From NCBI RefSeq assembly GCF_019655055.1, contig NZ_BPFA01000010.1, positions 1-64,000 on the forward strand: a stretch of DNA of 64,000 nucleotides. The letters are read 5' to 3'. Position numbers and translations under genes: made by a program. This DNA comes from Shewanella sp. MBTL60-112-B2. GTDB taxonomy: Bacteria; Pseudomonadota; Gammaproteobacteria; Enterobacterales; Shewanellaceae. Shown here one piece after another: positions 27,037 to 35,887 of this stretch (positions within the stretch are counted from its first letter, which is position 1; each line of letters starts with the position of its first letter). The notes beneath the pieces are model-generated. The model was not told where the DNA came from and made no database searches. It worked only from the letters and a program-made list of their open reading frames with translations.

Positions 27037-28536
27037 TTACTCAAGCACTAACCAAGTGGCCTTAATTTCGGTGTATTTATCAAACGCATGTAGCGACTTA
27101 TCTCGGCCATTACCCGACTGCTTGTAACCGCCAAATGGTGCCGTCATATCGCCGCCATCATAATGATTAATCCACACCATGCCGCTACGAAGTGCCTTAG
27201 CTGTCTTATGAGCTTTATTGATATCCGATGTCCATACTCCAGCAGCTAAGCCATAGATAGTATCGTTAGCAATCTCAATCGCCTGCTGCATACCATCGAA
27301 AGTAATGACAGATAACACAGGGCCAAATATCTCTTCTTTGGCGATGGTCATCTTATTGTCTACATCAGAAAAAATAGTCGGCTCGATATACACGCCGCCA
27401 GTGTCTTGCATCACTTGCGAGCCACCATGATTTAAGGTGGCACCGTCATCGATCCCCGACTGTATATAGCCAAGCACATTATCTAGCTGTTGCTTATCAA
27501 CAACGGCACCAGAAGTGGTATTAGGATCAAGCGGATGCCCCGGCGTCCAGCCCTTAAGCTCCTCGGCTATCAAGGCAATAAGCTCATCTTTAACACCAGA
27601 TTCAACCAGTAGACGAGAGCCAGCTGTGCAGACTTCACCTTGGTTAAAGGCGATGGCACAGGCAGCAGCCTCGGCGGCTTTTTTCAGATCTGGCGCATCA
27701 TTAAAGATAATATTCGGGCTCTTACCACCCGCCTCTAACCAGACGCGCTTCATGTTTGACTCGCCCGCGTAAATCATCAACTGCTTGGCTATCTTAGTCG
27801 AACCGGTAAAAACCAAGGTATCGACATCCATATGCAGCGCTAACGCCTTACCCACAGTATGACCAAATCCTGGCAGCACATTTAACACGCCGCTTGGAAT
27901 GCCCGCTTCGATGGCAATTTGCGCCATACGAATCGCTGTTAACGGAGATTTCTCTGAAGGTTTAAGTACCACGCTGTTACCCGTAGCGAGTGCAGGCCCT
28001 AGCTTCCAGCATGCCATTAGCATAGGGAAGTTCCACGGCACTATCGCCGCAACCACGCCTACAGCTTCACGGGTGATCATGCCTATTTCATTATGCGCGG
28101 TCGGCGCTATCTCATCGTAAATTTTATCAATCGCCTCACCGGACCAACGAATAGCCCGAGCAGCACCTGCCACATCCACCGCCTTAGCGTATTGGATAGG
28201 TTTACCCATATCTAAGGTTTCTAGTAAGGCTAGCTCGTCGGCATTTTGATCCAGCAAGTCAGCAAAACGTATCATCACTTGCTTACGCTTAACCGGCGCA
28301 AGATTTGCCCACACACCACTTGCAAAAGTTTCTTTAGCATTTTGAACCGCAATATTGGCATCAGCCTCGTCACAACTGGCGACTTTAGCCAACAGCTTGC
28401 CATCAATCGGGCTGATACAGTCAAAGGTTTGCTTCGACTGTGCATCGAGGTACTCGCCCGCAATAAAGGCGGAGCCGTTTATCGACATAGAATCTGCTAA
28501 CGCTTGCCACTGACTGCGGCTTTCTGGTGTGCTCAT
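27037..28536 (-). CDS. puuC: Gamma-glutamyl-gamma-aminobutyraldehyde dehydrogenase
   Basis: A 499-residue aldehyde dehydrogenase close to E. coli PuuC (495) along the whole length, for example ETLDMGKPI, PWNFPMLMACWKLGPALA and PFGGYKQSGNGRDKS at the end. Catalytic residues are Glu268 (WLEAGGKSP) and Cys303 (GEVCTAGSR). It oxidises gamma-glutamyl-gamma-aminobutyraldehyde made by PuuB to gamma-glutamyl-GABA, which PuuD then splits. It is divergent from the BauA-type transaminase, and a PuuR-box-like site lies in the shared gap. Confidence 0.92.
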   Translation of the reverse strand: MSTPESRSQWQALADSMSINGSAFIAGEYLDAQSKQTFDCISPIDGKLLAKVASCDEADANIAVQNAKETFASGVWANLAPVKRKQVMIRFADLLDQNADELALLETLDMGKPIQYAKAVDVAGAARAIRWSGEAIDKIYDEIAPTAHNEIGMITREAVGVVAAIVPWNFPMLMACWKLGPALATGNSVVLKPSEKSPLTAIRMAQIAIEAGIPSGVLNVLPGFGHTVGKALALHMDVDTLVFTGSTKIAKQLMIYAGESNMKRVWLEAGGKSPNIIFNDAPDLKKAAEAAACAIAFNQGEVCTAGSRLLVESGVKDELIALIAEELKGWTPGHPLDPNTTSGAVVDKQQLDNVLGYIQSGIDDGATLNHGGSQVMQDTGGVYIEPTIFSDVDNKMTIAKEEIFGPVLSVITFDGMQQAIEIANDTIYGLAAGVWTSDINKAHKTAKALRSGMVWINHYDGGDMTAPFGGYKQSGNGRDKSLHAFDKYTEIKATWLVLE

Positions 28537-28714
28537 GATGACCTCTTAACACTGAATATAATAATTAGAATGACGGTTAATGTGCTCAAGCCGCCATGAT
28601 AGGCGAGTTAGCACAAAAAGGTGTGGCTAAAGATTACGCCCTTTAGCATCATAATTTCAATATATTTTACAAAAACTTCATTTTTGCTACAAATAAATGC
28701 ACAAAAAGCTTTCA

Positions 28715-28724
28715 TGTTCATTAT
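28715..28724 (-). promoter_or_regulatory. PuuR-box-like operator in the puuC / transaminase gap
   Basis: TGTTCATTAT on the plus strand is ATAATGAACA on the minus strand, an exact match to ten bases of the E. coli PuuR box. It is roughly midway in the 274-base divergent gap, so it could control both directions. Confidence 0.65.
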
Positions 28725-28810
28725 TTCTGACATAGCATGGAATATATCGACCGCTTGCCTAAAAAAGCAACAGATAAAAACAATAATTAAACTGAATCAA
28801 GGTAGATGAT

Positions 28811-30151
28811 ATGGCAGATCCACAGATGCACAATCAAAGCGATGCGCAGTCATTAGAACATTACTGGATGCCGTTTACGGCAAATAGGCAGTTTAAGTCG
28901 AGCCCTAGAATGCTCGCCCATGCCGAAGGTATGTACTATAAAGATGTCGCAGGTCGCCCCATATTAGACGGTACAGCAGGTTTGTGGTGCTGTAACGCCG
29001 GACACGGACGTAAAGAGATCTCCGAAGCGGTCAGTAAACAGATCCACGAAATGGACTACGCTCCCTCTTTTCAGATGGGTCACCCTTTAGCATTTGAGCT
29101 CGCTGAACGCTTAGCTCAAATCAGCCCTAAGGGCCTCAACAAAGCCTTTTTTACTAACTCAGGCTCAGAATCAGTCGACAGTGCACTAAAGATTGCACTG
29201 ACTTATCACCGCGCGAATGGTGAAGCAACTCGCACCCGTTTTATTGGTCGTGAGCTTGGTTATCACGGTGTGGGCTTTGGCGGTATTTCTGTTGGCGGTA
29301 TTGGTAATAACCGCAAGACATTTAACCAGCAATTACTGCAAGGTGTAGACCACCTACCTCATACATTAGATATGAAAGGCAATGCCTTTTGTCGTGGCAT
29401 GCCTAAAACCGGTGCAGAAAAAGCCGAAGTGCTTGAGCAGCTAGTTGCCCTGCACGGTGCAGAAAACATCGCGGCGGTGATAGTCGAGCCAATGTCAGGC
29501 TCAGCTGGGGTTATCTTGCCACCAGAAGGTTATTTACAAAAGCTACGTGAGATCACCACAAAACACGGCATTTTACTGATCTTTGATGAAGTCATTACCG
29601 CATTTGGCCGTGTCGGCGACGCATTTGCTAGCCAACGTTGGGGCGTAGTTCCCGATATGATCACCACCGCAAAGGCCCTTAATAATGGCGCAATCCCAAT
29701 GGGAGCCGTGCTGGTCGATGACAATATCTATGATACCTGTATGCAAGGACCTGAAAATGCTATTGAGCTGTTTCACGGTTATACCTATTCGGGTCATCCA
29801 GTTGCTGCAGCGGCGGCAATTGCCACTCTCAACATCTATGATAATGAAAAACTATTTGAGCGCACTAAAGAGCTTGAAGGTTACTTCGAAGATGCGGTGC
29901 ATAGCCTTAAAGGCTTGCCGAATGTGATTGATATTCGCAACACAGGTCTTGTTGGCGGTATTCAATTTTCACCTAGCGAAAAAGGCGTGGGTAAACGTGG
30001 CTTCGGTATATTCGAACACTGCTTCGAAGCCGGTACCTTAGTCCGCGCTACCGGCGATATTATCGCAATCTCGCCACCGTTAATTGTCGACAAACAACAG
30101 ATTGATCAGATCGTTAATACCCTTAGCGATGCGATTAAAGCTGTCGGTTAA
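28811..30151 (+). CDS. bauA: Omega-amino acid (beta-alanine)--pyruvate aminotransferase
   Basis: A 446-residue class III aminotransferase. YWMPFTANRQFKSSPRML near the N-terminus and LDGTAGLWCCNAGHGR are signatures of the BauA/omega-transaminase group; the PLP lysine is Lys288 (TTAKALNNGA), the position found in characterised members. The reaction is likely beta-alanine plus pyruvate to malonate semialdehyde plus alanine; putrescine as amino donor is a possible alternative. It is followed by the CoA-acylating dehydrogenase that would use malonate semialdehyde. Its promoter gap holds a PuuR-box-like site. Confidence 0.88.
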   Translation: MADPQMHNQSDAQSLEHYWMPFTANRQFKSSPRMLAHAEGMYYKDVAGRPILDGTAGLWCCNAGHGRKEISEAVSKQIHEMDYAPSFQMGHPLAFELAERLAQISPKGLNKAFFTNSGSESVDSALKIALTYHRANGEATRTRFIGRELGYHGVGFGGISVGGIGNNRKTFNQQLLQGVDHLPHTLDMKGNAFCRGMPKTGAEKAEVLEQLVALHGAENIAAVIVEPMSGSAGVILPPEGYLQKLREITTKHGILLIFDEVITAFGRVGDAFASQRWGVVPDMITTAKALNNGAIPMGAVLVDDNIYDTCMQGPENAIELFHGYTYSGHPVAAAAAIATLNIYDNEKLFERTKELEGYFEDAVHSLKGLPNVIDIRNTGLVGGIQFSPSEKGVGKRGFGIFEHCFEAGTLVRATGDIIAISPPLIVDKQQIDQIVNTLSDAIKAVG

Positions 30152-30266
30152 TCTCTGTACCTATTGCACTTCCCCCCGCGATAGCGGCATTGATGCAATA
30201 GGCAAAACCATTACTTATAAACACAAATGACTGCCTTTTGGGCAGTGATAATTAGGATTTTGCGTT

Positions 30267-31772
30267 ATGCACAACATTAACCATTACATTAACGGCGGCC
30301 ACTCGGCACCAAGCCAGCGTACTCAAGCTTTTTTCGAACCCGCTACAGGCGAGCAGCGTGGCACAGTCTCTCTTGCCAGTGCAGCAGAAGTCGCAGGCGT
30401 GATTGAACTGGCTAAGAAGGCCCACGAATCATGGTCTAAAGTCACACCGCTTAACCGCTCTCGCGTACTGTTTAAGTTTAAAGCTTTGGTTGAAGCCAAT
30501 ATTGATGAGCTTGCAGAGCTTATCACCCGTGAGCACGGCAAAGTACTTGACGATGCAAAAGGCGAAATCATTCGCGGCCTTGAAGTTGTCGAGTTTGCCT
30601 GTGGTATTCCCCATCTACTAAAAGGCGAACATACCGAGCAGGTCGGTGGCGGCGTCGATGCTTGGACTCTTAACCAGTCTTTAGGTGTTGTTGCAGGTAT
30701 TGCACCGTTTAACTTCCCAGTAATGGTGCCTATGTGGATGTTCCCAATTGCGATTGCCTGCGGTAACAGCTTCATCATGAAGCCATCGGAAAAAGATCCA
30801 AGCTCAGTTATGCGTATGGCAGAGCTACTCACTGAAGCAGGCTTGCCAAAGGGCGTATTTAACGTGGTTAACGGTGACAAAGAAGCCGTTGATACGCTAC
30901 TGACACACAAAGATGTACAGGCGGTGAGCTTTGTCGGTTCAACCCCAATTGCCGAGTACATCTATTCAACCGCATCGGCTCATGGCAAACGAGTACAGGC
31001 GCTGGGCGGCGCGAAGAATCATATGTTATTGATGCCAGATGCCGATCTTGATCAAGCCGTTGGTGCCTTAATGGGCGCAGCGTACGGTAGTGCTGGCGAA
31101 CGCTGTATGGCGATATCGGTAGTATTAGCCGTTGGTGAGTCTGGTGATGCATTAGTTGAAAAACTGCTGCCACAAATCAAGGCGCTTAAAGTGGGTAATG
31201 GCGTCACTCCAGAAATGGATATGGGACCACTTATCTCGGCTCAGCATCTAGAAAAAGTCAGTAATTATGTTGAAACTGGCGTAGCAGAAGGAGCGCAGCT
31301 ACTTGCCGATGGCCGACAACTCTCTGTTACCGATCATGAGCAAGGTTACTTCTTAGGTGGCTGCCTGTTTGACCATGTAACTCCAGAGATGACTATCTAC
31401 AAAGAAGAGATCTTCGGCCCGGTGCTCGCTATCGTGCGGGTAAAAGATTACAGCGAAGCGTTGCAACTTATTAACGATCATGAATTTGGTAATGGCACCG
31501 CCATCTTTACCCAAAGTGGTGAGGCTGCACGCCATTTCTGCCACAACGTACAAGTGGGCATGGTAGGCGTGAATGTGCCAATCCCTGTGCCTATGGCATT
31601 TCATAGCTTTGGCGGCTGGAAGCGTTCACTGTTTGGTCCACTGCATATGCACGGCCCTGATGGCGTGCGTTTCTATACCAAACGTAAGGCGATTACCGCT
31701 CGTTGGCCGCAATCGAGTAATAACAATGCGGCTGGCACTAAGGCCGAGTTTGTAATGCCAACAATGAAGTAA
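30267..31772 (+). CDS. mmsA: CoA-acylating (methyl)malonate-semialdehyde dehydrogenase
   Basis: A 501-residue aldehyde dehydrogenase of the MmsA branch. The nucleophile is Cys280 (GSAGERCMAIS). The usual catalytic Glu is replaced by Asn in ALGGAKNHM (about 251), the mark of enzymes that release a CoA thioester by thiolysis. With the transaminase upstream it would turn malonate semialdehyde into acetyl-CoA and CO2, completing beta-alanine use (BauC role). A GC-rich terminator follows. Confidence 0.92.
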   Translation: MHNINHYINGGHSAPSQRTQAFFEPATGEQRGTVSLASAAEVAGVIELAKKAHESWSKVTPLNRSRVLFKFKALVEANIDELAELITREHGKVLDDAKGEIIRGLEVVEFACGIPHLLKGEHTEQVGGGVDAWTLNQSLGVVAGIAPFNFPVMVPMWMFPIAIACGNSFIMKPSEKDPSSVMRMAELLTEAGLPKGVFNVVNGDKEAVDTLLTHKDVQAVSFVGSTPIAEYIYSTASAHGKRVQALGGAKNHMLLMPDADLDQAVGALMGAAYGSAGERCMAISVVLAVGESGDALVEKLLPQIKALKVGNGVTPEMDMGPLISAQHLEKVSNYVETGVAEGAQLLADGRQLSVTDHEQGYFLGGCLFDHVTPEMTIYKEEIFGPVLAIVRVKDYSEALQLINDHEFGNGTAIFTQSGEAARHFCHNVQVGMVGVNVPIPVPMAFHSFGGWKRSLFGPLHMHGPDGVRFYTKRKAITARWPQSSNNNAAGTKAEFVMPTMK

Positions 31773-31782
31773 ATTTTATAAG

Positions 31783-31805
31783 GCGCGGCTAGACCGCGCT
31801 TTTTT
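31783..31805 (+). terminator. Terminator after mmsA
   Basis: Stem gcgcgg / ccgcgc with a 5-base loop, followed by six T. Read-through into the cupin gene is possible because the gap is short. Confidence 0.8.
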
Positions 31806-31851
31806 CGTTTAGCTTTACTAGCGCTAACTAAACAGTGAAATGGAAGCACTA

Positions 31852-32223
31852 ATGATTCAACACATAGATTCAATCCTGAACTTTGCCAAGCTCAACACTG
31901 CTATCGAGCGATACAAACTCGAAGCTGAAAAAGTGCTAGCTGGTGATCCAGCACAAGAGTTGCAAAACCACTACTCAAGCGATTGCGAACAGTTCCACGC
32001 TGGTGTTTGGCAAGGCGATGTAGGCAGTTGGAAGGTTGCCTATAGCGAACATGAATATTGTGAGATTTTATCGGGATCAAGCAAAGTCACCGATAACAAT
32101 GGTCACAGCATAACGGTGAAAACGGGTGACAGGTTTGTCATTCCAGCAGGGTTTGAAGGCACCTGGGAGGTGCTAGATAACTGCCGTAAGGTATATGTAA
32201 TTTTCGAAGCGAACGCGCAGTAA
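31852..32223 (+). CDS. Cupin-domain protein (DUF861-like)
   Basis: A 123-residue protein. The ATG at 31852 has GGAAG five bases upstream and is preferred over the ATG at 31840. One cupin is visible: CEILSGSSKVTDNNG, then VKTGDRFVIPAGFEGTWEV, with the closing strand KVYVIFE. This pattern fits the cupin_3/EutQ-like group, often found beside amino-acid and amine catabolic genes. Its role here is unknown. It lies between mmsA and an outer membrane protein on the same strand. Confidence 0.75.
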   Translation: MIQHIDSILNFAKLNTAIERYKLEAEKVLAGDPAQELQNHYSSDCEQFHAGVWQGDVGSWKVAYSEHEYCEILSGSSKVTDNNGHSITVKTGDRFVIPAGFEGTWEVLDNCRKVYVIFEANAQ

Positions 32224-32375
32224 GCGTTAGGAAGTTACTTATCAGCCATGAGGTCGTAGCAATCAGCTGCTGTTTGGCAAAACCAAAAGATGCTTAGCAC
32301 CAAACTCCCGTAAGGGGTTGGTATAACACTTAAAATAAAGCATCTCAGTCAACATAGTAAAATGGAGAAACTACC

Positions 32376-33098
32376 GTGTATAAAAAACTCAATAAAAAAC
32401 GGATTGCCCAGGTTGTCGGTCTATCACTTTCTACAGCGCTATTTGCCCCTCTTGCTCAAGCGGAGTTCTCTGGTGAGATAAGTGCCACTAACGATTACCG
32501 CTTCCGCGGTGTATCACAAACAGCAGGCGACTTTGCTGTTCAAGGTGGCTTAGATTACAGCATGGAAAATGGTCTTTTCTTTGGTGCTTGGGCCAGTAAT
32601 GTAGATAAAGATAGTTATGATGCCGATGTAGAGATTGATGTTTATGCGGGTTATTGGGGAGCATTTGGCGCCGATGAAGAGTGGGAATATGACGTTACGC
32701 TGACCTACTACACCTATCCAGGGCAAGATGAAAATACCGGTTATTTAGAAGCCAATGTGGGTCTTTACTATGGTGGTTTCCACCTTGCACAGTGGTACAC
32801 AAATGACTACGCCAATGCAGATGTTTCGCTGAACTACACCGAGCTTAACTACTCCTATGAGATCTTCGAGAACTGGAGCATCGATGCACATGCGGGCTAT
32901 AGCTACGGTGACGGTGCCGATTACGATTGGGGTGAGGACTATGTCGATTACTCTATCGGGATCTCTACTGAACTTGGCGGTGTAGGCCTGTCTCTAGCTT
33001 GGTTAGATACTAACTTAAGCGATGATAATATCATCGACTCGAAAGAGCCATGGAGAAATGATGGCACTGTGCTTGCGACCGTAAGCTATGCTTTTTAA
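32376..33098 (+). CDS. TorF-family putative outer membrane porin
   Basis: A 240-residue protein that starts at GTG 32376, with GGAGAA nine bases upstream. A signal peptide (LSLSTALFAPLAQA) is followed by SGEISATNDYRFRGVSQT, the marker of the Gcw_chp/TorF family. The rest alternates aromatic and polar residues, is rich in Tyr, Asp and Gly, and ends in Phe (ATVSYAF), as outer membrane beta-barrels do. Placement after the beta-alanine genes suggests uptake of a related solute, but the cargo is unknown. A terminator follows. Confidence 0.82.
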   Translation: MYKKLNKKRIAQVVGLSLSTALFAPLAQAEFSGEISATNDYRFRGVSQTAGDFAVQGGLDYSMENGLFFGAWASNVDKDSYDADVEIDVYAGYWGAFGADEEWEYDVTLTYYTYPGQDENTGYLEANVGLYYGGFHLAQWYTNDYANADVSLNYTELNYSYEIFENWSIDAHAGYSYGDGADYDWGEDYVDYSIGISTELGGVGLSLAWLDTNLSDDNIIDSKEPWRNDGTVLATVSYAF

Positions 33099-33171
33099 GC
33101 TAAATATTAAACGTTACTCAGTAGATGCTAAGCAAGTGATACTGGCCTAGACAGTTTTCTTGCCAATAAAA

Positions 33172-33194
33172 AACCGCCTTCTGGCGGTTTTTTT
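33172..33194 (+). terminator. Terminator after the TorF-type porin
   Basis: Stem accgcc / ggcggt with loop ttct, flanked by A-run and a seven-base T-run. Confidence 0.85.
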
Positions 33195-33246
33195 CATTCA
33201 TTAACTTTGCTTCATAGCGTTACTTCAATTGAGTCATGCGTTGAAA

Positions 33247-33426
33247 CTATTCATTAGTCATGCGTTGAAACTCCTCATGACTCAAATGTTCAGCAACTTG
33301 GCGCCAACGGCCGCTTAAGTTTTTATGCTGTTCGCGACGTTCAGGGAAAATATCCGAGAGTTGTTCGATAAGTTGTGCTTGTTGCTCACAGAGCTCAAGC
33401 CAGCGGTCAAAATTTGATATTTTCAT
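33247..33426 (-). CDS. Small hypothetical protein, 59 residues
   Basis: The ATG at 33426 has AAGGATAAC upstream, so it is preferred over an in-frame start at 33480. The product is polar and helical (WLELCEQQAQLIEQLSD, then HLSHEEFQRMTNE) with no membrane segment or signal. No family is recognised. It stands alone between a terminator and a divergent DUF3634 gene. Confidence 0.55.
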   Translation of the reverse strand: MKISNFDRWLELCEQQAQLIEQLSDIFPERREQHKNLSGRWRQVAEHLSHEEFQRMTNE

Positions 33427-33622
33427 GGTGTTATCCTTAACTTGTTTTATAAGCCGATAAGTCCTTTGGCTAGCATTCACTCCCAGCTCACTCCTTATTC
33501 ACTCCCTATTCAATCTAGCACAAATTACAAATCTAGCGATTCTGCGGCATGGCGCACTTTAAAATTGCTTTGAGCAGGCGTATCTTAGCTATAGGTCGTT
33601 AACAGAAAGAAAAGGAAAGCGC

Positions 33623-33967
33623 ATGACCCCAACCCTACTTAAAATTATTTTTATCGCCATCGCCGTTTTTATCATCTACAAACTGATATTTAGTGGCAAG
33701 AAGGGCCTGACTATATTTGAGATGCATTTTAAAGATGGCCGACTCACATCCCACAAGGGTAAGATCCCTGAGAAGTTTGCCAAAGACTGCCGTGCGATTG
33801 CTAAGTCAGATAAATTAACTTGTACGGTTAGAGCTGAAAAACTAAATGGGGTACGCCTTCATATTTCGGCTAATGTCAGTGATGCTCTGACACAGCGCAT
33901 TCGAAATGTATTCCCATTTGAGTATTACGATAAGAAGAAGGTTGATAACAGCCGTAAAGCATCGTAA
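33623..33967 (+). CDS. DUF3634-like membrane-anchored protein
   Basis: A 114-residue protein with an N-terminal membrane helix (about 4-24, LLKIIFIAIAVFIIYKLIF) and a small soluble domain of about 85 residues (TIFEMHFKDGRLTSHKGKIPEKF). The pattern fits DUF3634 of Shewanella and Vibrio, function unknown. GAAAGGAAAG lies upstream of the start. It converges on the photo-stress operon across a shared hairpin. Confidence 0.75.
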   Translation: MTPTLLKIIFIAIAVFIIYKLIFSGKKGLTIFEMHFKDGRLTSHKGKIPEKFAKDCRAIAKSDKLTCTVRAEKLNGVRLHISANVSDALTQRIRNVFPFEYYDKKKVDNSRKAS

Positions 33968-33984
33968 TCACTGTAACGACTTTT

Positions 33985-34014
33985 CAGTTCAAGGCCTAAT
34001 AAGGCTTTGAACTG
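33985..34014. terminator. Hairpin between DUF3634 gene and the photolyase operon
   Basis: Stem cagttcaaggcc / ggctttgaactg around a short loop, in the gap between convergent genes; it could end the long minus-strand operon. Confidence 0.6.
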
Positions 34015-34048
34015 ACTCATTTTAGAAACACCTCATTTGAGCGCGCCA

Positions 34049-34591
34049 CTATTCAACTTTAGATATCACCAAGGTCACTTCAGCCATGGTGATGCCGAAC
34101 TTGTTAATGTCGCTGCGATTGATAATGGTGTTTTCATCGACTAGAAACATCCAGTCATCAAAGGTTACCTGGTACTCGCTATCATCAACGGGTAACAACA
34201 TTTCATATTTCCATTGCAGCGCCATGCCGACAGCCTGCCCCTCGGCTTCGCCTAAAATATCATTGGCGGTACCTGAGTATTTTCCGTTACCAAGATCTGT
34301 GATGTTCCAAATTCTGATCTGCTTTTCTCCGTCATCATAGACAAACCACTCTTTGATTTCGCCTTGATTACCTTGCCAGCTCGCCAGCATCTCAACAGTA
34401 AATCGCCTAGTGACCTTGCCGCTGTAATCCTGAACTGTGCCATGAGCGGTAAGTTTGCCATCAAAGAACTGCTTTAAATCAAGATTTGGAGTCGTACCTT
34501 GGTAATCATTTATATCGGAACTTGAGCAGGCCGTTAGCAACAATAAAATAATTGCAGCTATGGCGTATTTAGCTTTACTTAACAGTCGCAT
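34049..34591 (-). CDS. DUF3833 lipoprotein
   Basis: A 180-residue protein with a lipoprotein signal (LLLLTACSSS, lipid-modified Cys22). The soluble part (TPNLDLKQFFDGKLTAHG, SGKVTRRFTVEM) follows DUF3833, a family known mainly from photolyase and CFA-type clusters. It should sit on the periplasmic face of a membrane. It is the last gene of the operon and overlaps its upstream neighbour by 13 bases. Function unknown. Confidence 0.82.
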   Translation of the reverse strand: MRLLSKAKYAIAAIILLLLTACSSSDINDYQGTTPNLDLKQFFDGKLTAHGTVQDYSGKVTRRFTVEMLASWQGNQGEIKEWFVYDDGEKQIRIWNITDLGNGKYSGTANDILGEAEGQAVGMALQWKYEMLLPVDDSEYQVTFDDWMFLVDENTIINRSDINKFGITMAEVTLVISKVE

Positions 34592-35313
34592 GCAAGCTCT
34601 CCTAAAAGTTGTTTTCTTAGCTCGGGGCGGCTGGTTGATTCAGATAGCCAAATTGCTAAAAAATCGTCACTAAATCCCTCGGGCATCTGCCCCGCTAACG
34701 GCTCACCATTAAAGTAAAACTGGCTAACACCAGAGGCTTGTACGCGTAAAGTCAGCTTATCGCCCTCATTCACATCAGGCCAAATAGACTTGATGGCAGC
34801 TAACCATTTTTGTTGGTTTTGTTCACTCACGCCTAGATGCTGCCATTGATCTAAGGTCGCTTCGACTAAGCGCTTGCTTGGAATATCTTGGTAATATTCG
34901 ATATCTAACACCAGCGGCACCTCACCTTGACTATAATCACCATCTAGCGTGAGTAATTTGGCACGATAAAGTGCAAACCACCACCACTGCATTTCACCGC
35001 GGCCGACCTCTTTAAATGAGTCGAAATCAGGCTCTACAGAGGAGTTAGTATTTTGAGTTAAAGCAGCTGTTTGCGTACGCTGACTTTGCAGTGATGCTAT
35101 TTGGGTTGAATGAGTCAGGTAAGTCGATTCAACCGCTCCTTGATTATGGATTTGTTCTGGTACAACTTCAGCTTTAGATTGCGCATAAGACTGACTAACA
35201 CACAGCAGGGCTAGGGTTAACATGCCAATTTTAAACGCTGGTAAGTTAAACTTTAGCGCTTTTGGCTTTAGCTCATTTGGTTTTATGCGGCGACAAACAG
35301 ATTGGGTAAACAT
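34579..35313 (-). CDS. Chalcone-isomerase-like exported protein
   Basis: A 244-residue protein with an N-terminal hydrophobic segment ending SQSYA, probably a signal peptide after an unusually long basic region of about 28 residues. The domain FKEVGRGEMQWWWFALYRAKLL to DFLAIWLSESTSRPELRKQLLG fits the bacterial chalcone_3 family, which may bind fatty acids or related lipids. AGGAAGG precedes the start. It belongs to the photo-stress operon beside lipid-modifying enzymes. Confidence 0.82.
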   Translation of the reverse strand: MFTQSVCRRIKPNELKPKALKFNLPAFKIGMLTLALLCVSQSYAQSKAEVVPEQIHNQGAVESTYLTHSTQIASLQSQRTQTAALTQNTNSSVEPDFDSFKEVGRGEMQWWWFALYRAKLLTLDGDYSQGEVPLVLDIEYYQDIPSKRLVEATLDQWQHLGVSEQNQQKWLAAIKSIWPDVNEGDKLTLRVQASGVSQFYFNGEPLAGQMPEGFSDDFLAIWLSESTSRPELRKQLLGELACDC

Positions 35314-35349
35314 GACGACCTTCCTATGCCTGTCACCTCAACGAATTAT

Positions 35350-35856
35350 TTACTGAGTTCGGGTGACATTAACAAACATAGGAAACATTACGAGCCAAAC
35401 AAAAAACAGGATCAATGCGCTATAAAATACTTCGAATGGCAAAACCACCGCCTCAAAGCGCGCACCAGCGAGATAGCTTAAACAGCCAAAGACCCCGCCA
35501 AGTAAAGCATTCAGTTGCCATGATAATTTTTGGGTAAAGCCTAAGCTATAGCGTAATGAGATAGCAAAGTGGCACCATATCAATAACAGCCAAAAAGGGA
35601 ACTGCTGAAATTGAAATACCCCCGCAAACATTAAGGCATTGTCGAAGGCAAACCCAAATATAGCGATTTTAAGCATCAAGCCAAAATCTTTACGCACAGC
35701 GCTAGACAATGAAAAATGCACCAATAATAGCGGGATGGTCAGCCACAATGATGAGTTTAGATACAAGATAGATAACCACCAAACCACTTGAAACATTAGC
35801 AGATTGAGTACTACTAAATGCTGCTGCGCAAACTGAATTATGCGGCTCGGCATCAT
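35350..35856 (-). CDS. DUF2878 integral membrane protein
   Basis: A 168-residue protein with about five hydrophobic segments and few charges. The start is set at 35856 because GGAGG lies just upstream; an adjacent ATG at 35853 is equally possible. The family is DUF2878, of unknown function, regularly linked to CFA-synthase-like genes. It lies 31 bases after the cyclopropane-synthase-like gene and 36 before the next. Confidence 0.78.
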   Translation of the reverse strand: MMPSRIIQFAQQHLVVLNLLMFQVVWWLSILYLNSSLWLTIPLLLVHFSLSSAVRKDFGLMLKIAIFGFAFDNALMFAGVFQFQQFPFWLLLIWCHFAISLRYSLGFTQKLSWQLNALLGGVFGCLSYLAGARFEAVVLPFEVFYSALILFFVWLVMFPMFVNVTRTQ

Positions 35857-35887
35857 GCTACCTCCAGAAATCACAGTTCACTCACTA

